From NCBI GenBank assembly GCA_036435485.1, contig CM071595.1, positions 1,736,001 through 1,800,000 of the forward strand: DNA of 64,000 nucleotides, written 5' to 3'. Position 1 is the stretch's first letter; each line of letters opens with the position of its first letter. Positions 1-14,800 of this stretch are shown here, piece by piece. The notes beneath the pieces are model-generated. The model saw only the letters and a program-made list of their open reading frames with translations, had not been told where the DNA came from and did not search any database. The stretch is from Saposhnikovia divaricata (taxonomy: Eukaryota > Streptophyta > Magnoliopsida > Apiales > Apiaceae). The translations under genes and the position numbers were made by a program.

Positions 1-1970
1 GAATTTTCCGAAAACCGAGTTTCGATCATATCAGCTCCGATTCCGGTCTGAATTGCGTCAAATAAAATTTCGTTGAATTCCAATAACCCATAGGAACAAA
101 ATATTTAAAAATATCCACAAAATGGCCCGACTCGATTTTTAACAATATCCCGTGTACTAACCCCTTTGAGGATTATCCAAAAACCGAGTTTTGACTATAT
201 AAGCTCCGATACAGGTCTGAATTGTGTCAAATAAAATTTCGTTGAATTCCAATAACCCATAGGAACAAAATATTTAAAAATATCAACAAAATGGTCCAAC
301 CCGATTTTTAACAATATCCCGTGTACTAACCCCTTTGAGGATTATCTAAAAACCGAGTTTTGACTATATCAGCTCCGATTTAGGTCTGAATTGCGTCAAA
401 AAAATTTCGTTGAATTCCAATAACCCATAGGAACAAAATATGTAAAAATATCCTTAAAATGGTCCGACTCGATTTTTAACAATATCCCGTGTACTAACCA
501 CTTTGAGGATTATCCGAAAACCGAGTTTCGTTCATATCAGCTCCGATTCAGGTCTGAATTGCGTCAAATAAAATTTCGTTGAATTCCAATAACCCATAGG
601 AACAAAGTATTTAAAAATATCTACAAAATGGTCCGACCCGATTTTTAACAATATCCCGTGTACTAACCCCTTTGAGAATTTTCCGAAAACCGAGTTTCGA
701 TCATATCAGCTCCGATCCGGTCTAAATTGCGTCAAATAAAATTTTGTTGAATTCCAATAACCCATAAAAACAAAATATTTAAAAATATCCACAAAATGGT
801 CCGACTCGATTTTTAACAATATCCCGTGTACGAACCCCTTTGAGGATTATCCAAAAACCGAGTTTTGACTATATAAGCTCCGATACAGGTCTGAATTGTG
901 TCAAATAAAATTTCGTTGAATTCCAATAACCCATAGGAACAAAATATTTAAAAATATCCACAAAATGGTCCGACCCGATTTTTAACAATATCCCGTGTAC
1001 TAACACCTTTGAGAATTTTCCGAAAACCGAGTTTCGATCATATCAGCTCCGATTCCGGTCTGAATTGCGTCAAATAAAATTTCGTTGAATTCCAATAACC
1101 CATAGGAACAAAATATTTAAAAATATCCACAAAATGGCCCGACTCGATTTTTAACAATATCCCGTGTACTAACCCCTTTGAGGATTATCCAAAAACCGAG
1201 TTTTGACTATATAAGCTCCGATACAGGTCTGAATTGTGTCAAATAAAATTTCGTTGAATTCCAATAACCCATAGGAACAAAATATTTAAAAATATCAACA
1301 AAATGGTCCAACCCGATTTTTAACAATATCCCGTGTACTAACCCCTTTGAGGATTATCTAAAAACCGAGTTTTGACTATATCAGCTCCGATTTAGGTCTG
1401 AATTGCGTCAAAAAAATTTCGTTGAATTCCAATAACCCATAGGAACAAAATATGTAAAAATATCCTTAAAATGGTCCGACTCGATTTTTAACAATATCCC
1501 GTGTACTAACCACTTTGAGGATTATCCGAAAACCGAGTTTCGTTCATATCAGCTCCGATTCAGGTCTGAATTGCGTCAAATAAAATTTCGTTGAATTCCA
1601 ATAACCCATAGGAACAAAGTATTTAAAAATATCTACAAAATGGTCCGACCCGATTTTTAACAATATCCCGTGTACTAACCCCTTTGAGAATTTTCCGAAA
1701 ACCGAGTTTCGATCATATCAGCTCCGATCCGGTCTAAATTGCGTCAAATAAAATTTTGTTGAATTCCAATAACCCATAAAAACAAAATATTTAAAAATAT
1801 CCACAAAATGGTCCGACTCGATTTTTAACAATATCCCGTGTACGAACCCCTTTGAGGATTATCCAAAAACCGAGTTTTGACTATATAAGCTCCGATACAG
1901 GTCTGAATTGTGTCAAATAAAATTTCGTTGAATTCCAATAACCCATAGGAACAAAATATTTAAAAATATC
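1..1970 (+). repeat. Tandem pair of a 6-monomer HOR (1012 bp)
   Basis: The block 1-958 reads identically to 1013-1970, an offset of 1012 bp or six monomers in the order A-B-C-D-A'-B. Shared private variants include 'ggcccgactcg' in the first monomer, 'ggtccaacccg' in the second, a 168-bp third monomer with 'gcgtcaaaaaaatttcg', and 'cccataaaaacaaaat' in the fifth. Identity stops in the sixth monomer, where 'atatccacaaaa' (from 959) is replaced by 'atatcaacaaaa' (from 1971). This is a recent local duplication. Confidence 0.9.
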
Positions 1971-4900
1971 AACAAAATGGTCCGACCCGATTTTTAACAA
2001 TATCCCGTGTACTAACCCCTTTGAGGATTATCCAAAAACCGAGTTTTGACTATATCAGCTCCGATTCAGGTCTGAATTGCGTCAAATAAAATTTCGTTGA
2101 ATTCCAATAACCCATAGGAACAAAATATGTAAAAATATCCTTAAAATGGTCCGACTCGATTTTTAAACATATCCCGTGTACTAACCACTTTGAGGATTAT
2201 CCGAAAACCGAGTTTCGTTCATATCAGCTCCGATTCAGGTCTGAATTGCGTCAAATAAAATTTCGTTGAATTCCAATAACCCATAGGAACAAAATATTTA
2301 AAAATATCCACAAAATGGTCCGACCCGATTTTTAACAATATCCCGTGTACTAACCCCTTTGAGAATTTTCCGAAAACCGAGTTTCGAACATATCAGCTCC
2401 GATTCCGGTCTGAATTGCGTCAAATAAAATTTCGTTGAATTCCAATAACCCATAGGAACAAAATATTTAAAAATATCCACAAAATGGCCCGACTCGATTT
2501 TTAACAATATCCCGTGTACTAACCCCTTTGAGGATTATCCAAAAACCGAGTTTTGACTATATAAGCTCCGATACAGGTCTGAATTGTGTCAAATAAAATT
2601 TCGTTGAATTCCAATAACCCATAGGAACAAAATATTTAAAAATATCAACAAAATGGTCCAACCCGATTTTTAACAATATCCCGTGTACTAACCCCATTGA
2701 GGATTATCAAAAAACCGAGTTTTGACTATATCAGCTCCGATTCGGGTCTGAATTGCGTCAAATAAAATTTCGTTGAATTCCAATAACCCATAGGAACAAA
2801 ATATGTAAAAATATCCTTAAAATGGTCCGACTCGATTTTTAACAATATCCCGTGTACTAACCACTTTGAGGATTATCCGAAAACCGAGTTTCGTTCATAT
2901 CAGCTCCGATTCAGGTCTGAATTGCGTCAAATAAAATTTCGTTGAATTCCAATAACCCATAGGAACAAAGTATTTAAAAATATCTACAAAATGGTCCGAC
3001 CCGATTTTTAACAATATCCCGTGTACTAACCCCTTTGAGAATTTTCCGAAAATCGAGTTTCGATCATATTAGCTCCGATTCCGGTCCGAACTGCGTCAAA
3101 TAAAATTTTGTTGAATTCCAATAACCCATAGGAACAAAATATGTAAAAATATCCACAAAATGGTCCGACTCGATTTTTAACAATATCCCGTGTACTAACC
3201 CCTTTGAGGATTATCCAAAAACCGAGTTTTGACTATATAAGCTCCGATACAGGTCTGAATTGTGTCAAATAAAATTTCGTTGAATTCCAATAACCCATAG
3301 GAACAAAATATTTAAAAATATCAACAAAATGGTCCGACCCGATTTTTAACAATATCCCGTGTACTAACCCCTTTGAGGATTATCCAAAAACCGAGTTTTG
3401 ACTATATCAGCTCCGATTCAGGTCTGAATTGCGTCAAATAAAATTTCGTTGAATTCCAATAACCCATAGGAACAAAATATGTAAAAATATCCTTAAAATG
3501 GTCCGACTCGATTTTTAAACATATCCCGCGTACTAACCACTTTGAGGATTATCCGAAAACCGAGTTTCGTTCATATCAGCTCCGATTCAGGTCTGAATTG
3601 CGTCAAATAAAATTTCGTTGAATTCCAATAACCCATAGGAACAAAATATTTACAAATATCCACAAAATGGTCTGACCCGATTTTTAACAATATCCCGTGT
3701 AATAACCCCTTTGAAAATTTTCCGAAAACCGAGTTTCGATCATATCAGCTCCGATTCCGGTCTGAATTGCGTCAAATAAAATTTCGTTGAATTCCAATAA
3801 CCCATAGGAACAAAATATTTAAAAATATCCACAAAATGGTCCGACTCGATTTTTAACAATATCCCGTGTACTAACCCCTTTGAGGATTATCCAAAAACCG
3901 AGTTTTGACTATATAAGCTCCGATACAGGTCTGAATTGTGTCAAATAAAATTTCGTTGAATTCCAATAACCCATAGGAACAAAATATTTAAAAATATCAA
4001 CAAAATGGTCCGACCCGATTTTTAACAATATCCCGTGTACTAACCCCTTTGAGGATTATCCAAAAACCGAGTTTTTACTATATCAGCTCCGATTCAGGTC
4101 TGAATTGCGTCAAATAAAATTTCGTTGAATTCCAATAACCCATAGGAACAAAATATGTAAAAATATCCTTAAAATGGTCCGAATCGATTTTTAACAATAT
4201 CCCGTGTACTAACCACTTTGAGGATTATCCGAAAACCGAGTTTCGTTCATATCAGCTCCGATTCTGGTCTGAATTGCGTCAAATAAAATTTCGTTGAATT
4301 CCAATAACCCATAGGAACAAATATTTAAAAATATCCACAAAATGGTCCGACCCGATTTTTAACAATATCCCGTGTACTAACCACTTTGAGGATTATCCGA
4401 AAACCGAGTTTCGTTCATATCAGCTCCGATTCAGGTCTGAATTGCGTCAAATAAAATTTCGTTGAATTCCAATAACCCATAGGAACAAAGTATTTAAAAA
4501 TATCTACAAAATGGTCCGACCCGATTTTTAACAATATCCCGTGTACTAACCCCTTTGAGAATTTTCCGAAAACCGAGTTTCGATCATATCAGCTCCGATC
4601 CGGTCTAAATTGCGTCAAATAAAATTTTGTTGAATTCCAATAACCCATAAAAACAAAATAATTAAAAATATCCACAAAATGGTCCGACTCGATTTTTAAC
4701 AATATCCCGTGTACGAACCCCTTTGAGGATTATCCAAAAACCGAGTTTTGACTATATAAGCTCCGATACAGGTCTGAATTGTGTCAAATAAAATTTCGTT
4801 GAATTCCAATAACCCATAGGAACAAAATATTTAAAAATATCAACAAAATGGTCCGACCCGATTTTTAACAATATCCCGTGTACTAACCCCTTTGAGGATT

Positions 4901-7260
4901 ATCCAAAAACCGAGTTTTGACTATATCAGCTCCGATTCGGGTCTGAATTGCGTCAAATAAAATTTCGTTGAATTCCAATAACCCATAGGAACAAAATATG
5001 TAAAAATATCCTTAAAATGGTCCGACTCGATTTTTAACAATATCCCGTGTACTAACCACTTTGAGGATTATCCGAAAACCGAGTTTCGTTCATATCAGCT
5101 CCGATTCAGGTCTGAATTGCGTCAAATAAAATTTCGTTGAATTCCAATAACCCATAGGAACAAAATATTTAAAAATATCCACAAAATGGTCCGACCCGAT
5201 TTTTAACAATATCCCGTGTACTAACCCCTTTGAGAATTTTCCGAGAACCGAGTTTCGATCATATCAGCTCCGATTCCGGTCCGAACTGCGTCAAATAAAA
5301 TTTTGTTGAATTCCAATAACCCATAGGAACAAAATATGTAAAAATATCCACAAAATGGTCCGACTCGATTTTTAACAATATCCCGTGTACTAACCCCTTT
5401 GAGGATTATCCAAAAACCGAGTTTTGACTATATAAGCTCCGATACAGGTCTGAATTGTGTCAAATAAAATTTCGTTGAATTCCAATAACCCATAGGAACA
5501 AAATATTTAAAAATATCAACAAAATGGTCCGACCCGATTTTTAACAATATCCCGTGTACTAACCCCTTTGAGGATTATCCAAAAACCGAGTTTTGACTAT
5601 ATCAGCTCCGATTCAGGTCTGAATTGCGTCAAATAAAATTTCGTTGAATTCCAATAACCCATAGGAACAAAATATGTAAAAATATCCTTAAAATGGTCCG
5701 ACTCGATTTTTAAACATATCCCGTGTACTAACCACTTTGAGGATTATCCGAAAACCGAGTTTCGTTCATATCAGCTCCGATTCAGGTCTGAATTGCGTCA
5801 AATAAAATTTCGTTGAATTCCAATAACCCATAGGAACAAAATATTTACAAATATCCACAAAATGGTCTGACCCGATTTTTAACAATATCCCGTGTAATAA
5901 CCCCTTTGAAAATTTTCCGAAAACCGAGTTTCGATCATATCAGCTCCGATTCCGGTCTGAATTGCGTCAAATAAAATTTCGTTGAATTCCAATAACCCAT
6001 AGGAACAAAATATTTAAAAATATCCACAAAATGGTCCGACTCGATTTTTAACAATATCCCGTGTACTAACCCCTTTGAGGATTATCCAAAAACCGAGTTT
6101 TGACTATATAAGCTCCGATACAGGTCTGAATTGTGTCAAATAAAATTTCGTTGAATTCCAATAACCCATAGGAACAAAATATTTAAAAATATCAACAAAA
6201 TGGTCCGACCCGATTTTTAACAATATCCCGTGTACTAACCCCTTTGAGGATTATCCAAAAACCGAGTTTTTACTATATCAGCTCCGATTCAGGTCTGAAT
6301 TGCGTCAAATAAAATTTCGTTGAATTCCAATAACCCATAGGAACAAAATATGTAAAAATATCCTTAAAATGGTCCGAATCGATTTTTAACAATATCCCGT
6401 GTACTAACCACTTTGAGGATTATCCGAAAACCGAGTTTCGTTCATATCAGCACCGATTCTGGTCTGAATTGCGTCAAATAAAATTTCGTTGAATTCCAAT
6501 AACCCATAGGAACAAATATTTAAAAATATCCACAAAATGGTCCGACCCGATTTTTAACAATATCCCGTGTACTAACCCCTTTGAGAATTTTCCGAAAACC
6601 GAGTTTCGATCATATCAGCTCCGATTCCGGTCTGAATTGCGTCAAATAAAATTTCGTTGAATTCCAATAACCCATAGGAACAAAATATTTAAAAATATCC
6701 ACAAAATGGCCCGACTCGATTTTTAACAATATCCCGTGTACTAACCCCTTTGAGGATTATCCAAAAACCGAGTTTTGACTATATAAGCTCCGATACAGGT
6801 CTGAATTGTGTCAAATAAAATTTCGTTGAATTCCAATAACCCATAGGAACAAAATATTTAAAAATATCAACAAAATGGTCCGACCCGATTTTTAACAATA
6901 TCCCGTGTACTAACCCCTTTGAGGATTATCTAAAAACCGAGTTTTGACTATATCAGCTCCGATTCAGGTCTGAATTGCGTCAAATAAAATTTCGTTGAAT
7001 TCCAATAACCCATAGGAACAAAATATGTAAAAATATCCTTAAAATGGTCCGACTCGATTTTTAACAATATCCCGTGTACTAACCACTTTCAGGATTATCC
7101 GAAAACCGAGTTTCGTTCATATCAGCTCCGATTCAGGTCTGAATTGCATCAAATAAAATTTCGTTGAATTCCAATAACCCATAGGAACAAAGTATTTAAA
7201 AATATCCACAAAATGGTCCGACCCGATTTTTAACAATATCCCGTGTACTAACCCCTTTGA

Positions 7261-7596
7261 GAATTTTCCGAAAACCGAGTTTCGATCATATCAGCTCCGA
7301 TCCGGTCTGAATTGCGTCAAATAAAATTTCGTTGAATTCCAATAACCCATAGGAACAAAATATTTAAAAATATCCACAAAATGGTCCGACTCGATTTTTA
7401 ACAATATCCCGTGTACTAACCCCTTTGAGAATTTTCCGAAAACCGAGTTTCGATCATATCAGCTCCGATCCGGTCTGAATTGCGTCAAATAAAATTTCGT
7501 TGAATTCCAATAACCCATAGGAACAAAATATTTAAAAATATCCACAAAATGGTCCGACTCGATTTTTAACAATATCCCGTGTACTAACCCCTTTGA
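7261..7596 (+). repeat. Single-monomer tandem duplication (2 x 168 bp)
   Basis: Two adjacent 168-bp A-class monomers with the shortened 'ctccgatccggtctg' motif, at 7261-7428 and 7429-7596, read as identical. The corresponding place in the downstream 4.2-kb copy (from about 11481) has one monomer only. This is a one-monomer gain in the left copy. Confidence 0.92.
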
Positions 7597-8778
7597 GGAT
7601 TATCCAAAAACCGAGTTTTGACTATATAAGATCCGATACAGGTCTGAATTGTGTCAAATAAAATTTCGTTAAATTCCAATAACCCATAGGAACAAAATAT
7701 TTAAAAATATCAACAAAATGGTCCGACCCGATTTTTAACAATATCCCGTGTACTAACCCCTTTGAGGATTATCCAAAAACCGAGTTTTGACTATATCAGC
7801 TCTGATTCAGGTCTGAATTGCGTCAAATAAAATTTCATTGAATTCCAATAACCCATAGGAACAAAATATGTAAAAATATCCTTAAAATGGTCCGACTCGA
7901 TTTTTAACAATATCCCGTGTACTAACCACTTTGAGGATTATCCGAAAACCGAGTTTCGTTCATATCAGCTCCGATTCAGGTCTGAATTGCGTCAAATAAA
8001 ATTTCGTTGAATTCCAATAATCCATAGGAACAAAATATGTAAAAATATCCTTAAAATGGTCCGACTCGATTTTTAACAATATCCCGTGTACTAACCACTT
8101 TCAGGATTATCCGAAAACCGAGTTTCGTTCATATCAGCTCCGATTCAGGTCTGAATTGCATCAAATAAAATTTCGTTGAATTCCAATAACCCATAGGAAC
8201 AAAGTATTTAAAAATATCCACAAAATGGTCCGACCCGATTTTTAACAATATCCCGTGTACTAACCCCTTTGAGAATTTTCCGAAAACCGAGTTTCGATCA
8301 TATCAGCTCCGATCCGGTCTGAATTGCGTCAAATAAAATTTCGTTGAATTCCAATAACCCATAGGAACAAAATATTTAAAAATATCCACAAAATGGTCCG
8401 ACTCGATTTTTAACAATATCCCGTGTACTAACCCCTTTGAGGATTATCCAAAAACCGAGTTTTGACTATATAAGCTCCGATACAGGTCTGAATTGTGTCA
8501 AATAAAATTTCGTTGAATTCCAATAACCCATAGGAACAAAATAGTTAAAAATATCAACAAAATGGTCCGACCCGATTTTTAACAATATCCCGTGTACTAA
8601 ACCCTTTGAGGATTATCCAAAAACCGAGTTTTGACTATATCAGCTCCGATTCAGGTCTGAATTGCGTCAAATAAAATTTCGTTGAATTCCAATAACCCAT
8701 AGGAACAAAATATGTAAAAATATCCTTAAAATGGTCCGACTCGATTTTTAACAATATCCCGTGTACTAACCCCTTTGA

Positions 8779-9115
8779 GGATTATCCAAAAACCGAGTTT
8801 TGACTATATAAGCTCCGATACAGGTCTGAATTGTGTCAAATAAAATTTCGTTGAATTCCAATAACCCATAGGAACAAATATTTAAAAATATCCACAAAAT
8901 GGTCCGACCCGATTTTTAACAATATCCCGTGTACTAACCCCTTTGAGAATTTTCCGAAAACCGAGTTTCGATCATATCAGCTCCGATTCCGGTCTGAATT
9001 GCGTCAAATAAAATTTCGTTGAATTCCAATAACCCATAGGAACAAAATATTTAAAAATATCAACAAAATGGTCCGACCCGATTTTTAACAATATCCCGTG
9101 TACTAACCCCTTTGA
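8779..9115 (+). repeat. Two adjacent chimeric monomers
   Basis: The monomer at 8779-8946 (168 bp) starts as class B ('gactatataagctccgatac', 'attgtgtc') and ends as class D ('aacaaatatttaaaa', 'atatccacaaaa', 'cccgatttt'). The next, 8947-9115, starts as class A ('gaattttccg', 'ttcgatcatatcag', 'ttccggtctg') and ends as class B ('atatcaacaaaatggtccga'). The B/D chimera was later amplified as part of the 9-mer (for example 12831-12998). The A/B chimera lies at the junction of the ~4.2-kb duplication. Confidence 0.85.
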
Positions 9116-11817
9116 GGATTATCCAAAAACCGAGTTTTGACTATATCAGCTCCGATTCGGGTCTGAATTGCGTCAAATAAAATTTCGTTGAATTTCAATA
9201 ACCCATAGGAACAAAATATGTAAAAATATCCTTAAAATGGTCCGACTCGATTTTTAACAATATCCCGTGTACTAACCACTTTGAGGATTATCCGAAAACC
9301 GAGTTTCGTTCATATCAGCTCCGATTCAGGTCTGAATTGCGTCAAATAAAATTTCGTTGAATTCCAATAACCCATAGGAACAAAATATTTAAAAATATCC
9401 ACAAAATGGTCCGACCCGATTTTTAACAATATCCCGTGTACTAACCCCTTTGAGAATTTTCCGAAAACCGAGTTTCGATCATATCAGCTCCGATTCCGGT
9501 CCGAACTGCGTCAAATAAAATTTTGTTGAATTCCAATAACCCATAGGAACAAAATATGTAAAAATATCCACAAAATGGTCCGACTCGATTTTTAACAATA
9601 TCCCGTGTACTAACCCCTTTGAGGATTATCCAAAAACCGAGTTTTGACTATATAAGCTCCGATACAGGTCTGAATTGTGTCAAATAAAATTTCGTTGAAT
9701 TTCAATAACCCATAGGAACAAAATATTTAAAAATATCAACAAAATGGTCCGACCCGATTTTTAACAATATCCCGTGTACTAACCCCTTTGAGGATTATCC
9801 AAAAACCGAGTTTTGACAATATCAGCTCCGATTAAGGTCTGAATTGCGTCAAATAAAATTTCGTTGAATTCCAATAACCCATAGGAACAAAATATGTAAA
9901 AATATCCTTAAAATGGTCCGACTCGATTTTTAAACATATCCCGTGTACTAACCACTTTGAGGATTATCCGAAAACCGAGTTTCGTTCATATCAGCTCCGA
10001 TTCAGGTCTGAATTGCGTCAAATAAAATTTCGTTGAATTCCAATAACCCATAGGAACAAAATATTTAAAAATATCCACAAAATGGTCTGACCCGATTTTT
10101 AACAATATCCCGTGTAATAACCCCTTTGAAAATTTTCCGAAAACCGAGTTTCGATCATATCAGCTCCGATTCCGGTCTGAATTGCGTCAAATAAAATTTC
10201 GTTTAATTCCAATAACCCATAGGAACAAAATATTTAAAAATATCCACAAAATGGTCCGACTCGATTTTTAACAATATCCCGTGTACTAACCCCTTTGAGG
10301 ATTATCCAAAAATCGAGTTTTGACTATATAAGCTCCGATACAGGTCTGAATTGTGTCAAATAAAATTTCGTTGAATTCCAATAACCCATAGGAACAAAAT
10401 ATTTAAAAATATCAACAAAATGGTCCGACCCGATTTTTAACAATATCCCGTGTACTAACCCCTTTGAGGATTATCCAAAAACCGAGTTTTTACTATATCA
10501 GCTCCGATTCAGGTCTGAATTGCGTCAAATAAAATTTCGTTGAATTCCAATAACCCATAGGAACAAAATATGTAAAAATATCCTTAAAATGGTCCGAATC
10601 GATTTTTAACAATATCCCGTGTACTAACCACTTTGAGGATTATCCGAAAACCGAGTTTCGTTCATATCAGCACCGATTCTGGTCTGAATTGCGTCAAATA
10701 AAATTTCGTTGAATTCCAATAACCCATAGGAACAAATATTTAAAAATATCCACAAAATGGTCCGACCCGATTTTTAACAATATCCCGTGTACTAACCCCT
10801 TTGAGAATTTTCCGAAAACCGAGTTTCGATCATATCAGCTCCGATTCCGGTCTGAATTGCGTCAAATAAAATTTCGTTGAATTCCAATAACCCATAGGAA
10901 CAAAATATTTAAAAATATCCACAAAATGGCCCGACTCGATTTTTAACAATATCCCGTGTACTAACCCCTTTGAGGATTATCCAAAAACCGAGTTTTGACT
11001 ATATAAGCTCCGATACAGGTCTGAATTGTGTCAAATAAAATTTCGTTGAATTCCAATAACCCATAGGAACAAAATATTTAAAAATATCAACAAAATGGTC
11101 CGACCCGATTTTTAACAATATCCCGTGTACTAACCCCTTTGAGGATTATCTAAAAACCGAGTTTTGACTATATCAGCTCCGATTCAGGTCTGAATTGCGT
11201 CAAATAAAATTTCGTTGAATTCCAATAACCCATAGGAACAAAATATGTAAAAATATCCTTAAAATGGTCCGACTCGATTTTTAACAATATCCCGTGTACT
11301 AACCACTTTCAGGATTATCCGAAAACCGAGTTTCGTTCATATCAGCTCCGATTCAGGTCTGAATTGCATCAAATAAAATTTCGTTGAATTCCAATAACCC
11401 ATAGGAACAAAGTATTTAAAAATATCCACAAAATGGTCCGACCCGATTTTTAACAATATCCCGTGTACTAACCCCTTTGAGAATTTTCCGAAAACCGAGT
11501 TTCGATCATATCAGCTCCGATCCGGTCTGAATTGCGTCAAATAAAATTTCGTTGAATTCCAATAACCCATAGGAACAAAATATTTAAAAATATCCACAAA
11601 ATGGTCCGACTCGATTTTTAACAATATCCCGTGTACTAACCCCTTTGAGGATTATCCAAAAACCGAGTTTTGACTATATAAGCTCCGATACAGGTCTGAA
11701 TTGTGTCAAATAAAATTTCGTTAAATTCCAATAACCCATAGGAACAAAATATTTAAAAATATCAACAAAATGGTCCGACCCGATTTTTAACAATATCCCG
11801 TGTACTAACCCCTTTGA

Positions 11818-14800
11818 GGATTATCCAAAAACCGAGTTTTGACTATATCAGCTCTGATTCAGGTCTGAATTGCGTCAAATAAAATTTCATTGAATTCCAA
11901 TAACCCATAGGAACAAAATATGTAAAAATATCCTTAAAATGGTCCGACTCGATTTTTAACAATATCCCGTGTACTAACCACTTTGAGGATTATCCGAAAA
12001 CCGAGTTTCGTTCATATCAGCTCCGATTCAGGTCTGAATTGCGTCAAATAAAATTTCGTTGAATTCCAATAATCCATAGGAACAAAATATGTAAAAATAT
12101 CCTTAAAATGGTCCGACTCGATTTTTAACAATATCCCGTGTACTAACCACTTTCAGGATTATCCGAAAACCGAGTTTCGTTCATATCAGCTCCGATTCAG
12201 GTCTGAATTGCATCAAATAAAATTTCGTTGAATTCCAATAACCCATAGGAACAAAGTATTTAAAAATATCCACAAAATGGTCCGACCCGATTTTTAACAA
12301 TATCCCGTGTACTAACCCCTTTGAGAATTTTCCGAAAACCGAGTTTCGATCATATCAGCTCCGATCCGGTCTGAATTGCGTCAAATAAAATTTCGTTGAA
12401 TTCCAATAACCCATAGGAACAAAATATTTAAAAATATCCACAAAATGGTCCGACTCGATTTTTAACAATATCCCGTGTACTAACCCCTTTGAGGATTATC
12501 CAAAAACCGAGTTTTGACTATATAAGCTCCGATACAGGTCTGAATTGTGTCAAATAAAATTTCGTTGAATTCCAATAACCCATAGGAACAAAATAGTTAA
12601 AAATATCAACAAAATGGTCCGACCCGATTTTTAACAATATCCCGTGTACTAAACCCTTTGAGGATTATCCAAAAACCGAGTTTTGACTATATCAGCTCCG
12701 ATTCAGGTCTGAATTGCGTCAAATAAAATTTCGTTGAATTCCAATAACCCATAGGAACAAAATATGTAAAAATATCCTTAAAATGGTCCGACTCGATTTT
12801 TAACAATATCCCGTGTACTAACCCCTTTGAGGATTATCCAAAAACCGAGTTTTGACTATATAAGCTCCGATACAGGTCTGAATTGTGTCAAATAAAATTT
12901 CGTTGAATTCCAATAACCCATAGGAACAAATATTTAAAAATATCCACAAAATGGTCCGACCCGATTTTTAACAATATCCCGTGTACTAACCCCTTTGAGA
13001 ATTTTCCGAAAACCGAGTTTCGATCATATCAGCTCCGATTCCGGTCTGAATTGCGTCAAATAAAATTTCGTTGAATTCCAATAACCCATAGGAACAAAAT
13101 ATTTAAAAATATCCACAAAATGGCCCGACTCGATTTTTAACAATATCCCGTGTACTAACCCCTTTGAGGATTATCCAAAAACCGAGTTTTGACTATATAA
13201 GCTCCGATACAGGTCTGAATTGTGTCAAATAAAATTTCGTTGAATTCCAATAACCCATAGGAACAAAATATTTAAAAATATCAACAAAATGGTCCGACCC
13301 GATTTTTAACAATATCCCGTGTACTAACCCCTTTGAGGATTATCCAAAAACCGAGTTTTGACTATATCAGCTCTGATTCAGGTCTGAATTGCGTCAAATA
13401 AAATTTCATTGAATTCCAATAACCCATAGGAACAAAATATGTAAAAATATCCTTAAAATGGTCCGACTCGATTTTTAACAATATCCCGTGTACTAACCAC
13501 TTTGAGGATTATCCGAAAACCGAGTTTCGTTCATATCAGCTCCGATTCAGGTCTGAATTGCGTCAAATAAAATTTCGTTGAATTCCAATAATCCATAGGA
13601 ACAAAATATGTAAAAATATCCTTAAAATGGTCCGACTCGATTTTTAACAATATCCCGTGTACTAACCACTTTCAGGATTATCCGAAAACCGAGTTTCGTT
13701 CATATCAGCTCCGATTCAGGTCTGAATTGCATCAAATAAAATTTCGTTGAATTCCAATAACCCATAGGAACAAAGTATTTAAAAATATCCACAAAATGGT
13801 CCGACCCGATTTTTAACAATATCCCGTGTACTAACCCCTTTGAGAATTTTCCGAAAACCGAGTTTCGATCATATCAGCTCCGATCCGGTCTGAATTGCGT
13901 CAAATAAAATTTCGTTGAATTCCAATAACCCATAGGAACAAAATATTTAAAAATATCCACAAAATGGTCCGACTCGATTTTTAACAATATCCCGTGTACT
14001 AACCCCTTTGAGGATTATCCAAAAACCGAGTTTTGACTATATAAGCTCCGATACAGGTCTGAATTGTGTCAAATAAAATTTCGTTGAATTCCAATAACCC
14101 ATAGGAACAAAATAGTTAAAAATATCAACAAAATGGTCCGACCCGATTTTTAACAATATCCCGTGTACTAAACCCTTTGAGGATTATCCAAAAACCGAGT
14201 TTTGACTATATCAGCTCCGATTCAGGTCTGAATTGCGTCAAATAAAATTTCGTTGAATTCCAATAACCCATAGGAACAAAATATGTAAAAATATCCTTAA
14301 AATGGTCCGACTCGATTTTTAACAATATCCCGTGTACTAACCCCTTTGAGGATTATCCAAAAACCGAGTTTTGACTATATAAGCTCCGATACAGGTCTGA
14401 ATTGTGTCAAATAAAATTTCGTTGAATTCCAATAACCCATAGGAACAAATATTTAAAAATATCCACAAAATGGTCCGACCCGATTTTTAACAATATCCCG
14501 TGTACTAACCCCTTTGAGAATTTTCCGAAAACCGAGTTTCGATCATATCAGCTCCGATTCCGGTCTGAATTGCGTCAAATAAAATTTCGTTGAATTCCAA
14601 TAACCCATAGGAACAAAATATTTAAAAATATCCACAAAATGGCCCGACTCGATTTTTAACAATATCCCGTGTACTAACCCCTTTGAGGATTATCCAAAAA
14701 CCGAGTTTTGACTATATAAGCTCCGATACAGGTCTGAATTGTGTCAAATAAAATTTCGTTGAATTCCAATAACCCATAGGAACAAAATATTTAAAAATAT

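Larger units (their letters stand above)
4810..13110 (+). repeat. Tandem ~4.2-kb segmental duplication within the satellite
   Basis: Private variants recur at an offset of 4220 bp (25 monomers): 'ctccgattcgggtctg' at 4929 and 9149, 'gtaataacccc' at 5894 and 10114, and 'cagcaccgattctgg' near 6449 and 10669. After position 7429 the offset falls to 4052 bp ('atagttaaaaatatcaac' at 8541 and 12593), because the left copy carries one extra 168-bp monomer. Limits are approximate: about 4810-9060 against 9030-13110. A scatter of single-base differences (for example 'gaattccaat' versus 'gaatttcaat' near 9191) shows that the copies have begun to diverge. Confidence 0.85.

Noticed and set aside
2298..2507. 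69-residue minus-strand open frame in the satellite
   Set aside because: Read-through of satellite monomers; a near copy appears at 33374-33574 only where point variants remove stops. No start context, conservation or domain.
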